DNA of 64,000 nt from Conyzicola nivalis (GCF_014639655.1 NZ_BMGB01000001.1:1566882-1630881); one strand, 5' to 3'. Positions 15,608-23,996 are shown, numbered from the stretch's first letter. The notes: a model not told the origin generated them from the sequence alone. Made by a program: numbers and translations.

Positions 15608-16534
15608 CTACGGCATCAGAACGTAGAGCGCACCCGGCACGATCTCGACGTCCACCGGGAGCAGCGAGACCCGCTCGCCGTCGGCGTAGGCAGCGACCGA
15701 ATCCGCCTCGACGCGCACGGTCTTCGCGCGGTGCACGGTGACCCGCCGGTCGGTGAGGTGGGTGCCGGCGAACACGCGCGGGAACACCCGCAGGAACGCG
15801 ATGCGCGACAGCGGGGTCACGACGAGCACGTCGAACAGTCCATCGTCGATGACGGCGTCGGGGGTGACACGCATGCCGCCGCCGATCGACTGGTTGTTGC
15901 CGACGGCGATGAGCGCGGCGTCGGTCACGGTTTCGACCCCGTCGAGCACGAGGCGGTAGCGGATGGGGCGCAGCCGGGCCAGTTCGATCGCGAGTGCGAC
16001 GAGATAGCGGCTCTTCCCGCGCGGACGCCGCAGGGTGTTGGCGCGCTCGTTGACGATGGCGTCGAAGCCGGCCGAGAGCACGCTCGCGAACCAGGTGGTG
16101 CGGGGTTCGCCCGTGGAATCGTCGGTGTGGCGGATGCGCCCGGCGTCGATCGCCCGCGCCGGTCGCGCGAGGGCCGCCACGAGCACGTCGATCGCCGCGC
16201 CCGTGTCGCCGACGGGGATGCCGAGCCCGCGCGCCATGTCGTTGCCCGTGCCCGATGGGATGATTCCGAGCGGGATGGTTCCGGTGGCCAGCAGGTTCAC
16301 CCCGAGGCTTACCATGCCGTCGCCGCCGACGACCACGAGGGCGTCGGGCTTCTCGGCTAGGGCGCGGTTCGCGACCTCGACCAGCCGCGTGAAGCTGGGC
16401 TCTTCGAGGGCGGTGACGGTGTGACCGAGTGCGCGCAGCCGGGCGACGACGGTGGGGCCGACCGCGCGGCTCTTACCGAACGACGCGGACGGGTTGATGG
16501 CGACAACGATCGTCAGCGGCTGCGGTGTCGGCAC
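15608..16534 (-). CDS. diacylglycerol kinase / LCB5-family lipid kinase
   Basis: A 308-residue lipid kinase of the DagK family, acting at the membrane on diacylglycerol-like lipids. Motifs: INPSASFGKSRAVGP at the N terminus, the ATP-binding VVVGGDGMVSLGVN, IPLGIIPSGTGNDMARGLG and the C-terminal VEADSVAAYADGERVSLLPV. The GTG at 16534 (VPTPQPLTIVV) is preferred; the open frame further upstream runs into a dispersed repeat and is non-homologous. Confidence 0.88.
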   Translation of the reverse strand: MPTPQPLTIVVAINPSASFGKSRAVGPTVVARLRALGHTVTALEEPSFTRLVEVANRALAEKPDALVVVGGDGMVSLGVNLLATGTIPLGIIPSGTGNDMARGLGIPVGDTGAAIDVLVAALARPARAIDAGRIRHTDDSTGEPRTTWFASVLSAGFDAIVNERANTLRRPRGKSRYLVALAIELARLRPIRYRLVLDGVETVTDAALIAVGNNQSIGGGMRVTPDAVIDDGLFDVLVVTPLSRIAFLRVFPRVFAGTHLTDRRVTVHRAKTVRVEADSVAAYADGERVSLLPVDVEIVPGALYVLMP

Positions 16535-16555
16535 GGGTTCATCGTAACTGCGGAT

Positions 16556-16639
16556 GCGGGTCGAGTAGGTCGCCCAGCGACCGTATCGAAACCCTCGCCC
16601 GGTTTCCATACCGGCCGTAGACGGCCTTGCTCAACCCGC
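16556..16639. repeat. palindromic dispersed repeat, copy 1
   Basis: About 84 bp beginning GCGGGTCGAGTAGGTCGC and ending GCTCAACCCGC. The ends are complementary and the centre has TATCGAAACC and GGTTTCCATA arms. It is a close copy of 18362-18446. Its right end, read on the minus strand as GCGGGTTGA, supplies the final Ala-Gly-stop of the TetR gene at 16631. Confidence 0.85.
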
Positions 16640-17224
16640 TTCGACCCGCAGACCGGCCAGCAGCAGCGCTACCAGCCGGCGCGCGTCGTACTTCGGGTCG
16701 CTGTCGTCGCCGACGCTGAGATTGCCGATGCCGCGCAGCAGTTCGTACGCGCTGACCTCGGATGTGATCTGGCCCGCCCGCACCGCGGCGTCGATCAGCT
16801 GGCCGCACGCCGGAAGGAGGTGCTCGGTGAAGTAGCCGTGCAACTGCTCGAATCCCGCGCGGTCGTGCTGCAGGGCGCCGGCGAGCCCGTGCTTGGTCAC
16901 GAGGAAGTCGACGAAGAGGTCGGACCATTCGACGAGTGCGGCGTGTGGTGACGCAGCGCTCGCGAGCAAGGTCGGAGCGGCCTCCGCGCAGGCGATGACC
17001 TGGTGGCGGAATACCGCGACGACGAGATCCGCCCGGGTCGGGAAGTGCCGATAGATGGTCGCCACACCGACGCCTGCCTTCGCCGCGACGTCGCGCACGG
17101 GAGCTTCGACCCCCGACGATACGAATACGGCGGCCGCGGCATCCAGCAACGCCTGCTCGTTGCGCTGGGCGTCCGCGCGTTTGGTGCGCGTCGACGTCTG
17201 TGATCCGTCGTCTGTCGTGGTCAC
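16631..17224 (-). CDS. TetR-family transcriptional regulator
   Basis: A 197-residue regulator with N-terminal HTH (ALLDAAAAVFVSSGVEAPVRDVAAKAGVGVATIYRHFPTRADLVVAVFRHQ). It is divergent from the aldo-keto reductase at 17336. Two GGAACAGTG palindromes in the gap are its likely operators. The GTG at 17224 was chosen because upstream residues would cross those operators. Its stop codon lies inside a dispersed repeat. Confidence 0.9.
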   Translation of the reverse strand: MTTTDDGSQTSTRTKRADAQRNEQALLDAAAAVFVSSGVEAPVRDVAAKAGVGVATIYRHFPTRADLVVAVFRHQVIACAEAAPTLLASAASPHAALVEWSDLFVDFLVTKHGLAGALQHDRAGFEQLHGYFTEHLLPACGQLIDAAVRAGQITSEVSAYELLRGIGNLSVGDDSDPKYDARRLVALLLAGLRVEAG

Positions 17225-17255
17225 GGTGGTTTCTTTCGCGGCGAGGCTTGCGAAA

Positions 17256-17294
17256 CGGAACAGTGTTCCGTATCGTTGCGGAACAGTGATCCGC
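17256..17294. promoter_or_regulatory. pair of TetR operators
   Basis: CGGAACAGTGTTCCG (17256-17270) is a perfect 6-bp palindrome with a 3-bp centre. GCGGAACAGTGATCCGC (17278-17294) is a second related copy. Their centres are 23 bp apart, close to two helical turns. They lie between the divergent TetR and aldo-keto reductase starts. Confidence 0.75.
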
Positions 17295-17335
17295 TTATCC
17301 AGTATGGCAGACACGACTATCCCGATGGAGAAACC

Positions 17336-18355
17336 ATGAAGTACCGCACCCTCGGTCGCACCGGCGTCCAGGTCAGCACGCTCGCGCTCGGCGCCATGAA
17401 CTTCGGCGCGATCGGCAAGACCACTCAAGACGACGCCACGGCGATCGTCGACGCCGCCCTGGCGGCAGGCATCAACCTCATCGACACCGCCGACCGTTAC
17501 AGCAACGGCGAATCAGAGGAGATGGTTGGCAAAGCGATCGCTGGCCGTCGCGACGACCTCGTGCTGGCGACCAAGTTCTACTCGCCGATGAGCGACGAGC
17601 GCAATCACCGGGGCACGTCGCGACGGTGGACGGTGACGGCGCTCGAAGACAGCCTGCGACGACTCGGGGTCGACCACATCGATTTGTATCAGGTGCATCG
17701 CTGGGACCCGACGACGAGCGACGACGAGACCCTGTCGGCCCTGACCGATCTGCAGCGCGCGGGCAAGATCCGCTACTTCGGTTCGTCCACCTACCCGGCG
17801 TACCGCATCGTGCAGGCGCAGTGGGCGGCTCGCGAGAACCGCTCGGGCCGCTTCGTGACCGAACAGCCCGGTTACTCGATCCTGCAGCGAGGGATCGAGA
17901 CGCACGTGCTGCCCGCGACCGAGGAGTACGGCATGGGCGTGCTCGCCTGGAGCCCCCTCGCGTCGGGCTGGTTGTCGGGGGCGATCCGCGCCGGGCAGGA
18001 GATCAGCACGAACCGCTCGACTGTTATGGCGGGTCGGTACGACCTGTCCGTTCCGGCGAACCAGGCCAAGCTCGACGCGGTCGAGAAACTCGCGAAGGTC
18101 GCAGATGACGCCGGTCTCAGCATGATCCAGCTCGCGCTCGGCTTCGTCACGGCCCACCCGGCCGTGACCAGCGCGATCATCGGGCCGCGCACGACCGCAC
18201 ACCTCGACTCGCAGCTAGCCGCGGCCGACGTCGAGCTGTCTAACGACGTGCTCGACGCCATCGACGCCATCGTGCCGCCCGGCACCGACCTCGCGCCCGA
18301 GGAGAAGTTCGACACCCCGCCGTCGCTGCTCGACGCGAGTCTGCGCCGCCGCTGA
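17336..18355 (+). CDS. aldo/keto reductase
   Basis: A 339-residue NADPH-dependent (beta/alpha)8-barrel oxidoreductase. Seen: MKYRTLGRTGVQVSTLALGAMNFG, the catalytic Asp/Tyr segment LIDTADRYSNGESEE, catalytic Lys in VLATKFYSP, His in LYQVHRWDP and the cofactor-binding SAIIGPRTTAHLD near the end. The ATG at 17336 has a GATGGAG Shine-Dalgarno. It is probably controlled by the divergent TetR protein through the twin operators. Substrate unknown. Confidence 0.92.
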   Translation: MKYRTLGRTGVQVSTLALGAMNFGAIGKTTQDDATAIVDAALAAGINLIDTADRYSNGESEEMVGKAIAGRRDDLVLATKFYSPMSDERNHRGTSRRWTVTALEDSLRRLGVDHIDLYQVHRWDPTTSDDETLSALTDLQRAGKIRYFGSSTYPAYRIVQAQWAARENRSGRFVTEQPGYSILQRGIETHVLPATEEYGMGVLAWSPLASGWLSGAIRAGQEISTNRSTVMAGRYDLSVPANQAKLDAVEKLAKVADDAGLSMIQLALGFVTAHPAVTSAIIGPRTTAHLDSQLAAADVELSNDVLDAIDAIVPPGTDLAPEEKFDTPPSLLDASLRRR

Positions 18356-18361
18356 GCCGTG

Positions 18362-18446
18362 AGCGGGTTGAGTAGGTCGCTCAGCGACCGTATCGAACCC
18401 TCGCCCGGTTTCGATACGGGCCGTAGCCGGCCCTACTCAACCCGCT
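18362..18446. repeat. palindromic dispersed repeat, copy 2 (probable bidirectional terminator)
   Basis: About 85 bp with complementary ends AGCGGGTTGAGTAGG and CCTACTCAACCCGCT and inner arms GTATCGAA/TTCGATAC. It lies exactly between the convergent ends of the aldo-keto reductase and copB, where it could fold and stop both transcripts. It is closely similar to 16556-16639. Confidence 0.85.
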
Positions 18447-18452
18447 GGCCCG

Positions 18453-20564
18453 CTACAGCTTTACCCGCCGCAGCAGCTGCGCGTTCAGCGCCACCACGAT
18501 CGTCGACACCGACATGAAGATCGCGCCGACGGCGGGCGAGAGCAGCACCCCGGCGCCGTACAGCGCCCCTGCGGCGAGCGGAATGCCGATGACGTTGTAG
18601 CCGGCGCCCCACCACAGGTTCTGCTGCATCTTGCGGTACGTCGCCTTCGAAAGACGGAACGCCGCGAGCACACCCCTCGGATCGCTCGAGGCCAGCACGA
18701 TGCCGGCCGATTCGATCGCGACATCCGTGCCCGCCCCGATCGCGATCCCGACGTCCGCCTGGGCGAGAGCCGGAGCGTCGTTCACGCCGTCGCCGACCAT
18801 CGCCACGCGGGTGCCGTCCTTCTGCAGCCCCGACACGACGTCCGCCTTCTGTCCGGGAAGCACCTCGGCGAACACCTCGGTGATGCCCAGCTGCGCCGCG
18901 ACCCAGTCGCCGACCTCGCGCGAGTCTCCGGTGAGCATCGCGACGCGCACGCCGCTCTTCTGCAGTTCGGCGACCGCCTCGGCCGACTCGGGGCGGATGA
19001 CGTCGGCGAGCGCCACGAGCCCGAGCACGCTCGTGTCGTCGAGCACGTAGACGACGGTCTTGCCCTGCGCGCTGGCGTCGCGGCCGGCGACTTCGAGTTC
19101 GGCGGGGAGGTCGAGCCCACGCTCGGTCACGACGCGTCCGCTCGCGACGGTGATGCGGCGCCCGTCGACGGTCGCGGATGCGCCCCGCCCCGAGAGCGAC
19201 TCGAAGTCGGTCGCCCGCGGTACCTCGAGAGGCCCCGCCGCCGCGACGATGGCGCGGGCGATCGGGTGTTCGGAGTCCGCCTCGACGGAGCCGGCGAGCG
19301 CCAACACCTCGTCGCCGTCGAGCCCGGCGGCCGCGACGACGTTCGCCACGCCCTGCTTGCCCTCGGTCAGGGTTCCGGTCTTGTCGAACAGCACCACCTG
19401 GATGTTGCGGGCGTCCTCGAGTGCCGCACGCGATCGCACGAGCAGGCCCTTCTTCGCGCCGATCGCCGTGGACAGCTGCGCCACGAGCGGGATCGCGAGA
19501 CCGAGGGCGTGCGGGCAGGCGATGATCAGCACGGTGACCACACGTTCGATCACGAACGCGGGATCGTCGGGGGTCACGAGCGCCCAGACCACGAGCGTGA
19601 TCACCGCGGCGGCGACCGCTATATAGAAGAGGAGCGCGGCGGCGCGATCGGCGAGTACCTGCGGGCCCGACTTGCTGGCCTGCGCGTCGGCGACCAGCTT
19701 CATCACGCCGGCGATCGCGGTGTCGTCGCCCGTCTTGGTCACGCGAACCCGCAGCGCGCCCGAACCGTTGATGCTTCCGGCGATGACCCCGTCGCCCACG
19801 GTCTTCGCCACGGCGCTGGACTCTCCGGTGAGCAGCGATTCGTTGACTTCGGATGCGCCCTCGCTCACCTCACCGTCGACCGGTACCGCGGCGCCGGGCC
19901 GCACGAGCACGGTGTCGCCGACGCTGAGCGAGGCGACGGGCATGGTCATGGCGTGGTCGCCGTGCAGTACGTCCGCTTCATCCGGGATCAACTTCGCCAA
20001 CTCGCCGAGCGCGTTCTGCGCGCCCATGATGGCGCTCATCTCCACCCAGTGGCCGAGCAGCATGATGGTGATCAGGGTGGCGAGCTCCCACCAGAAGTCC
20101 ATGCCGGGGAATCCGAGCAGAACCGCGAGGCTATAGACCAGGGCCACGACGATGGCCAACGAGATGAGGGTCATCATGCCGGGCTGCTTCGCGCGCAGTT
20201 CCTGCACTCCGCCGCGGATGAAGACGAGTCCGCCGTAGAAGAAGATGACGATCGCGAACGCCGCCGGGATGAATTCGCTGCCGGGGAAGCGTGGACCGTC
20301 GAGGCCGAGGATGTCCTGCAGGCCGTGCGAGAAGACCAGGGTGGGGATGGTGAGCACGAGGCTCAGCCAGAACTTGCGGCGGAACTGCGCGGGGTCGTGG
20401 TGCGAGTGGTCGCCGTGGCCTTCGCGGCCCGCGTGGCCTTCGTGGCCCGCGTGGCCTTCGTGTCCTTCGTGGTGATCGGTCGCTGAGCCTGTCGAAGCGC
20501 CGTGATCGTGATGTTCGTGCGTTGAGCCCGTCGAAACGACGTGGCCCGTAGGGTGCTGGGTCAT
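18453..20564 (-). CDS. copB: copper-exporting P1B-type ATPase, CopB type
   Basis: Membrane pump that exports copper. The 703-residue protein starts with a cytoplasmic His-rich tail (about 16 His in residues 4-56) instead of a CxxC heavy-metal domain. The actuator TGES is at 247-250, the membrane metal site CPH at 350-352 (IIACPHALGLAIPL), the phosphorylation site DKTGT at 394-398, and the C-terminal membrane part ends GAIFMSVSTIVVALNAQLL. CPH plus the His-rich tail is typical of the CopB (P1B-3) group. The His-rich tail includes two copies of a dispersed DNA repeat (20477-20538) encoding STGS. It begins one base from the csoR stop, forming a csoR-copB operon under a CsoR operator. Confidence 0.94.
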   Translation of the reverse strand: MTQHPTGHVVSTGSTHEHHDHGASTGSATDHHEGHEGHAGHEGHAGREGHGDHSHHDPAQFRRKFWLSLVLTIPTLVFSHGLQDILGLDGPRFPGSEFIPAAFAIVIFFYGGLVFIRGGVQELRAKQPGMMTLISLAIVVALVYSLAVLLGFPGMDFWWELATLITIMLLGHWVEMSAIMGAQNALGELAKLIPDEADVLHGDHAMTMPVASLSVGDTVLVRPGAAVPVDGEVSEGASEVNESLLTGESSAVAKTVGDGVIAGSINGSGALRVRVTKTGDDTAIAGVMKLVADAQASKSGPQVLADRAAALLFYIAVAAAVITLVVWALVTPDDPAFVIERVVTVLIIACPHALGLAIPLVAQLSTAIGAKKGLLVRSRAALEDARNIQVVLFDKTGTLTEGKQGVANVVAAAGLDGDEVLALAGSVEADSEHPIARAIVAAAGPLEVPRATDFESLSGRGASATVDGRRITVASGRVVTERGLDLPAELEVAGRDASAQGKTVVYVLDDTSVLGLVALADVIRPESAEAVAELQKSGVRVAMLTGDSREVGDWVAAQLGITEVFAEVLPGQKADVVSGLQKDGTRVAMVGDGVNDAPALAQADVGIAIGAGTDVAIESAGIVLASSDPRGVLAAFRLSKATYRKMQQNLWWGAGYNVIGIPLAAGALYGAGVLLSPAVGAIFMSVSTIVVALNAQLLRRVKL
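20477..20538. repeat. two dispersed-repeat copies inside the copB reading frame
   Basis: CGGTCGCTGAGCCTGTCGAA (20477-20496, extending to 20499) and GCGTTGAGCCCGTCGAAACG (20519-20538). On the coding strand each is read in the same frame, giving STGSAT and STGSTH within the His-rich tail of CopB. Confidence 0.8.
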
Positions 20565-20845
20565 TACTCTCCCCTGTTGTTGTTGAGTTCGTAGACCTTG
20601 AGCAGTTCGTCGACGGCGAGCTCTTGCTGCTCTCCCCCGGCGGCGAACATGTCGGTCACGTGGGTGCGCAGGTGGTTCTCGACGAGCAGTTTGTTGAGGC
20701 TGCGCAGGCTTTTCTGGATGGCGAGCGACTGCGTGATGATGTCCATGCAGTAGTCCTCGTTGTCGATCATTCTCTCGAGGCCGCGCATCTGCCCCTCGAG
20801 GATTTTGGTGCGGTGCAGCGCGCGCTTCTTGATATCGGCGATCAT
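20564..20845 (-). CDS. csoR: CsoR/RcnR-family metal-responsive repressor
   Basis: A 93-residue all-helical repressor of the DUF156 family (RTKILEGQMRGLERMIDNEDYCMDIITQSLAIQKSL). It should release its operator when metal binds. The metal ligands expected as Cys-His-Cys are here Cys33, His58 and His62: the spacing 25 and 4 matches CsoR, but the last ligand is His. This is closer to the C-H-H pattern of RcnR-like proteins, although the context (CopB and a CsoR-type operator) argues for copper. The ATG at 20845 sits a few bases after a TATACT -10 element, so the message is probably leaderless. Confidence 0.92.
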   Translation of the reverse strand: MIADIKKRALHRTKILEGQMRGLERMIDNEDYCMDIITQSLAIQKSLRSLNKLLVENHLRTHVTDMFAAGGEQQELAVDELLKVYELNNNRGE

Positions 20846-20855
20846 GTCAAGGAGT

Positions 20856-20872
20856 ATACCCCCCGGGGGTAT
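20856..20872. promoter_or_regulatory. CsoR-type operator
   Basis: ATACCCCCCGGGGGTAT matches the ATACCCC/GGGGTAT form of known CsoR operators. On the csoR strand it overlaps the TATACT -10 element. It also lies 42 bases upstream of the divergent MBL-fold gene. Confidence 0.85.
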
Positions 20873-20913
20873 CGCATTCAACGCTCGTGCACCCCCGGTC
20901 GTACGCTGGATCC

Positions 20914-21549
20914 ATGAAGCTGACCAAGCACGAACACGCCACCCTCGTCCTCGAAAAAGCCAACGAGACGCTGGTTGTCGACCCGGGTGCATTCACCCTC
21001 CCGCTCACCGAGGTGCGCCACGTGGTGGCGATCGTCATCACGCACGAGCACCCCGACCACTGGACGCCGGAACAGCTCGACCGCATCCTCGAGATGAATC
21101 CCGACGCCAAGATCTACGGCCCGCAGGGCGTCGCGATCGCCGCATCCGCCTACCCCGTCATCGTGGTGCGCGACGGGGACGAGATCGCGGCCGGCGGATT
21201 CACGCTGCGCTTCTTCGGCGAGAAGCACGCCGTCATCCACTCGTCGTTGCCCACCATCGACAACGTCGGCGTGCTGGTCGACGGCGCCGTCTTCTACCCG
21301 GGCGACTCGTTCACCATCCCTCCGGTCGAGGTCGACGTGCTGGCCGTGCCCGCCGGAGCCCCCTGGCTCAAGATCGGCGAGGCGATCGACTACGTCGCGG
21401 CGGTGAAGCCCAAGCGCTCGTTCCCGACGCACCAGATGGTGCTGTCGGTCATCGGAAGCAACATGGCCAACGACCGCATCAAGGCGGTCACCGAGGCGAA
21501 CGGCGGCGAGTTCTTCCCGCTCGAGCCGGGGCAGTCGCTCGAGCTGTAG
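20914..21549 (+). CDS. MBL-fold metal-dependent hydrolase (UlaG-like)
   Basis: A 211-residue metallo-beta-lactamase-fold protein with the metal motif THEHPDHW (His44, His46, Asp48, His49), a later Asp in VFYPGDSFTIPP and His in SFPTHQMVLS. The fold and length resemble UlaG-like and related small MBL hydrolases; the substrate is not known. It is divergent from csoR and 42 bases from the CsoR operator, so copper control is possible but unproven. Confidence 0.85.
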   Translation: MKLTKHEHATLVLEKANETLVVDPGAFTLPLTEVRHVVAIVITHEHPDHWTPEQLDRILEMNPDAKIYGPQGVAIAASAYPVIVVRDGDEIAAGGFTLRFFGEKHAVIHSSLPTIDNVGVLVDGAVFYPGDSFTIPPVEVDVLAVPAGAPWLKIGEAIDYVAAVKPKRSFPTHQMVLSVIGSNMANDRIKAVTEANGGEFFPLEPGQSLEL

Positions 21550-21666
21550 CGGCGCTTCGGGGGCGGATGACGCGGGGCCGGCGCGGCTCGTCGGCGGGGA
21601 TTCACGCCGCGGCGAGCGCGTAGGGCCCGTGTCATCCTGTCCTCCACAGGTGGTGGCCCGCTAGCG

Positions 21667-21675
21667 TTATCCACA
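21667..21675. other. DnaA-box-like 9-mer in the gap before the DUF222-HNH gene
   Basis: TTATCCACA, identical to the classical DnaA-box consensus, lies in the 187-bp gap 21550-21736. The reverse form CTGTGGATAA is found at 27838-27847. The rest of the gap holds a possible promoter (TTGACC near 21690 and an AT-rich TTTTTTATTAAT stretch). Confidence 0.4.
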
Positions 21676-21736
21676 GCATAAACGGTGCTTGACCTGCTTT
21701 TTTATTAATGTCGGTGGTGCCGGTGACACTTCAGGC

Positions 21737-23140
21737 ATGAACGAATCGACAGAGGTGATCCGGCAGATCGGCGACCAGCTCGCAGCTCTTGCGACGGTGC
21801 CCGCTGCCGCTGCGACCGACGACGATCTCGTCGCCTTCGCGGTCGAACTCGAGCGAGCGGGGCGCTTCGTCGACGCCCTGCGAACGCGGGCCGCGGCCGA
21901 GCTCGACGAGCGATCGTCGAGCCGGCTCGACGGGCTATCCGACAGGTACGGCTTCCGCACCGGCGCCCAGTTGCTCGAATTCCTGACCCGCGTCTCCCCG
22001 GCAGAGGCGGCGCGTCGGGTGCGCCTCGGACGAGCGACGATCAGCACAGCGAGTCTCGTCGGCGACGAGCTGCCGCCCAAGCACCCACGGGTCGCTGCGG
22101 CTCTTCAGCGGGGCGAGATCGGAGTCGACTCGGCGAACATCATCATCCGCTGCCTCGACCAGGCGTCGCCGCACGCCTCCGTCGAAGACCTCGAGGTCGC
22201 CGAGGCCGAGCTGGTTGATGCGGCGGCCCACGACGGTGCCGACCTCATCGCTGTCCAGGCGCGGGCATGGCGCGAGGCGCTCGACGCCGACGGTGCCGAG
22301 CCGCGCGACGAACGAATCCAGCGACTGCGCTCGTTCCGGATCGGTCGCGAGAACGAGAACGGTCTCACGCCCTTCAGCGGGGCGGCCGATCCCTACTTTG
22401 CCGGCCTGCTGCGTACCGCCCTTAACAACGCGAACAGGCCGGGCGTCGAACCTCGCTTTCTTTCCGAGACCGACCGGCAGACGGGTCTCAGCATCGTCGA
22501 GTCCGACGAGGGCGAGGTGATCGAAGGTGTCACCGATCCGCGCACGCGCGATCAGCGCAACTACGACGTGCTGCAGGGTGTTGTCACGGCGGGGCTCCGA
22601 TCTACCGGAACGAAGACCGGCGAGATGCGCGATCTCGCCCAGGTCACCGCCGTGATCACCATGGACGATCTCGAATCAGGCAGCGGTGTCGCCTGGATCG
22701 ACGACGTCACCGAACCCGTTTCCGCCGCGACGACCGCGGAGGTGGTCTGCGCGAAAGGACTCGCCAAGATCATCATCGGCGAGAACGGCGAGCCGCTCTA
22801 TCTCGGCAAGCACAAGCGCTACTTCACCGCCGCTCAGATGCGCGCTCTCGCCGTGCGCGACGGTGGCTGTGTCTGGCCGGGCTGTGGTGCACCGGCTGCC
22901 TGGGCCGAAGGGCATCACGTTCGCGCGTACGCCGACGGCGGCCCGACCGACATCGACAACGGGGTGCTTCTCTGCCGGTACCACCACCACAAACTGCATC
23001 GATCCGGTTTCCAGATCCGCATGATCGACGCTCGACCGCACATGCTGTTGACGCCGGCGATGGACCCGGCGCAGAGATGGCGCCCGGTCGGGAAATCCCG
23101 AATCGAGGCGGTTCAGGTGCGGCGGGAGAAGGCCGGGTGA
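21737..23140 (+). CDS. DUF222 / HNH endonuclease-domain protein (13E12 type)
   Basis: A 467-residue protein of the actinobacterial DUF222-HNH (REP13E12-like) family. The N-terminal helical DUF222 region spans about 1-300, and a C-terminal HNH nuclease domain follows at about 375-430: CVWPGCG, then EGHHVRAYADGGPTDIDNGVLLCRYHHHKLH with the zinc and catalytic residues. These genes are often multicopy; their role, whether mobile-element related, defence or DNA processing, is not settled. The start MNESTEVIRQIG at 21737 begins the homology. Confidence 0.9.
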   Translation: MNESTEVIRQIGDQLAALATVPAAAATDDDLVAFAVELERAGRFVDALRTRAAAELDERSSSRLDGLSDRYGFRTGAQLLEFLTRVSPAEAARRVRLGRATISTASLVGDELPPKHPRVAAALQRGEIGVDSANIIIRCLDQASPHASVEDLEVAEAELVDAAAHDGADLIAVQARAWREALDADGAEPRDERIQRLRSFRIGRENENGLTPFSGAADPYFAGLLRTALNNANRPGVEPRFLSETDRQTGLSIVESDEGEVIEGVTDPRTRDQRNYDVLQGVVTAGLRSTGTKTGEMRDLAQVTAVITMDDLESGSGVAWIDDVTEPVSAATTAEVVCAKGLAKIIIGENGEPLYLGKHKRYFTAAQMRALAVRDGGCVWPGCGAPAAWAEGHHVRAYADGGPTDIDNGVLLCRYHHHKLHRSGFQIRMIDARPHMLLTPAMDPAQRWRPVGKSRIEAVQVRREKAG

Positions 23141-23286
23141 CGGGCCGGGCGGGGCGGGCCGGGGCGGGCGGACCGGGCGGCGCGGTCGGGCCGGTCGGGC
23201 CGGGCGGCGCTTGTCGCAACGCCGAGTCGCGAAGCGCGAGCCCGCGGGCTCGGCCGGTCTCGGCTGGGCTCGGCCGGCTGCAACGA
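23141..23286. other. very GC-rich low-complexity spacer
   Basis: Runs of GGGCCGGGCGGGGC and CGGGCGGCG followed by CTCGGCCGG direct repeats. No convincing gene. It separates the convergent DUF222-HNH and reductase genes and could fold into terminator-like structures. Confidence 0.6.
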
Positions 23287-23880
23287 TTACCCGCGCGGCA
23301 CCGGGTAGACCAGGTGCGTCACCCGCGCCGTCTGGATGATCGTGGTCGGTTCGTCGAGCACGCGGGTGGAGCCGCCCGTGAAGTACGGACGCCCCGAGCC
23401 CAACACGACAGGCGCAAGGTCGATCCGCACCTCATCGAGTAGACCTGCCTCGAGGGCCTGCGTCGCCACCTCTCCCGCCGCGACGCTGACTTCCCGTCGG
23501 CCGGCGATGGTCTGCGCCACCCGGATCGCCGCCTCCACACCGTCGGTCACGAAGTGGAAGTCCTTCGCGCCCGTGTAGCTCCAGTCGGCGGGCGGCTCGT
23601 GCGTCATCACGACGACCGGAACGTCATACGGATGCCGCCCCTTCCAACCGTCGGTGACATCGAACAGCCGCCGACCAACGACGATGGCGCCGAGCGCGAG
23701 TGTCTGATCGCGGAGATAGTCGTGGCTGGGTTCGGTGACGTGGAAGGTCAGATCGTCCATCGCGGTGGTCATCTCGATGCCGCCCGCCTGATACCAGTCG
23801 AACAGTGCCCCCGGATCGTCGTCGTCGTAGGCGATGTAGCCGTCGAGCGACATCGACGCCGTGGAATAGACCGTGCCCAT
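23287..23880 (-). CDS. dihydrofolate-reductase-family (RibD C-terminal domain) protein
   Basis: A 197-residue protein of the stand-alone RibD-C/DHFR-like family: MGTVYSTASMSLDGYIAY at the N terminus, LGAIVVGRRLFDVTDGW, VPVVVMTHEPP, and the pyridine-nucleotide segment VSVAAGEVATQALEAGLLDEVRIDLAPVVLGSGRPYF. It probably reduces a small heterocycle with NADPH; the substrate is unknown. It is divergent from the TetR gene at 24012. Confidence 0.9.
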   Translation of the reverse strand: MGTVYSTASMSLDGYIAYDDDDPGALFDWYQAGGIEMTTAMDDLTFHVTEPSHDYLRDQTLALGAIVVGRRLFDVTDGWKGRHPYDVPVVVMTHEPPADWSYTGAKDFHFVTDGVEAAIRVAQTIAGRREVSVAAGEVATQALEAGLLDEVRIDLAPVVLGSGRPYFTGGSTRVLDEPTTIIQTARVTHLVYPVPRG

Positions 23881-23948
23881 CGCGCACCTCCGGCTTGTTT
23901 GCCGTCAAATGTAGGAGTCGTCGGCGTGGGAGGTCAACCGGTCGAATC

Positions 23949-23996
23949 GCAACCTTGCAGTTCCGCAACTTTGCACTTGCGTAACTTTGCGCATCG
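23949..23996. promoter_or_regulatory. three tandem 16-bp repeats, probable TetR operator
   Basis: Three adjoining 16-base units begin GCAACCTTGC, GCAACTTTGC and GTAACTTTGC. They are followed by CGCAATAATGG, a likely -10, just before the TetR start. Nothing else is seen in this 131-bp intergenic region. Confidence 0.6.

Noticed and set aside
16556-18446. Composite transposon bounded by the two 85-bp palindromic repeats
   Set aside because: The genes between them are an ordinary TetR/aldo-keto reductase pair, no transposase is present, and the repeat family is of the short dispersed intergenic kind.
23141-23286. GC-rich stretch with several open frames
   Set aside because: The frames are low-complexity Gly/Pro/Ala/Arg runs from GGC/GCC repeats without a start signal or conserved content.
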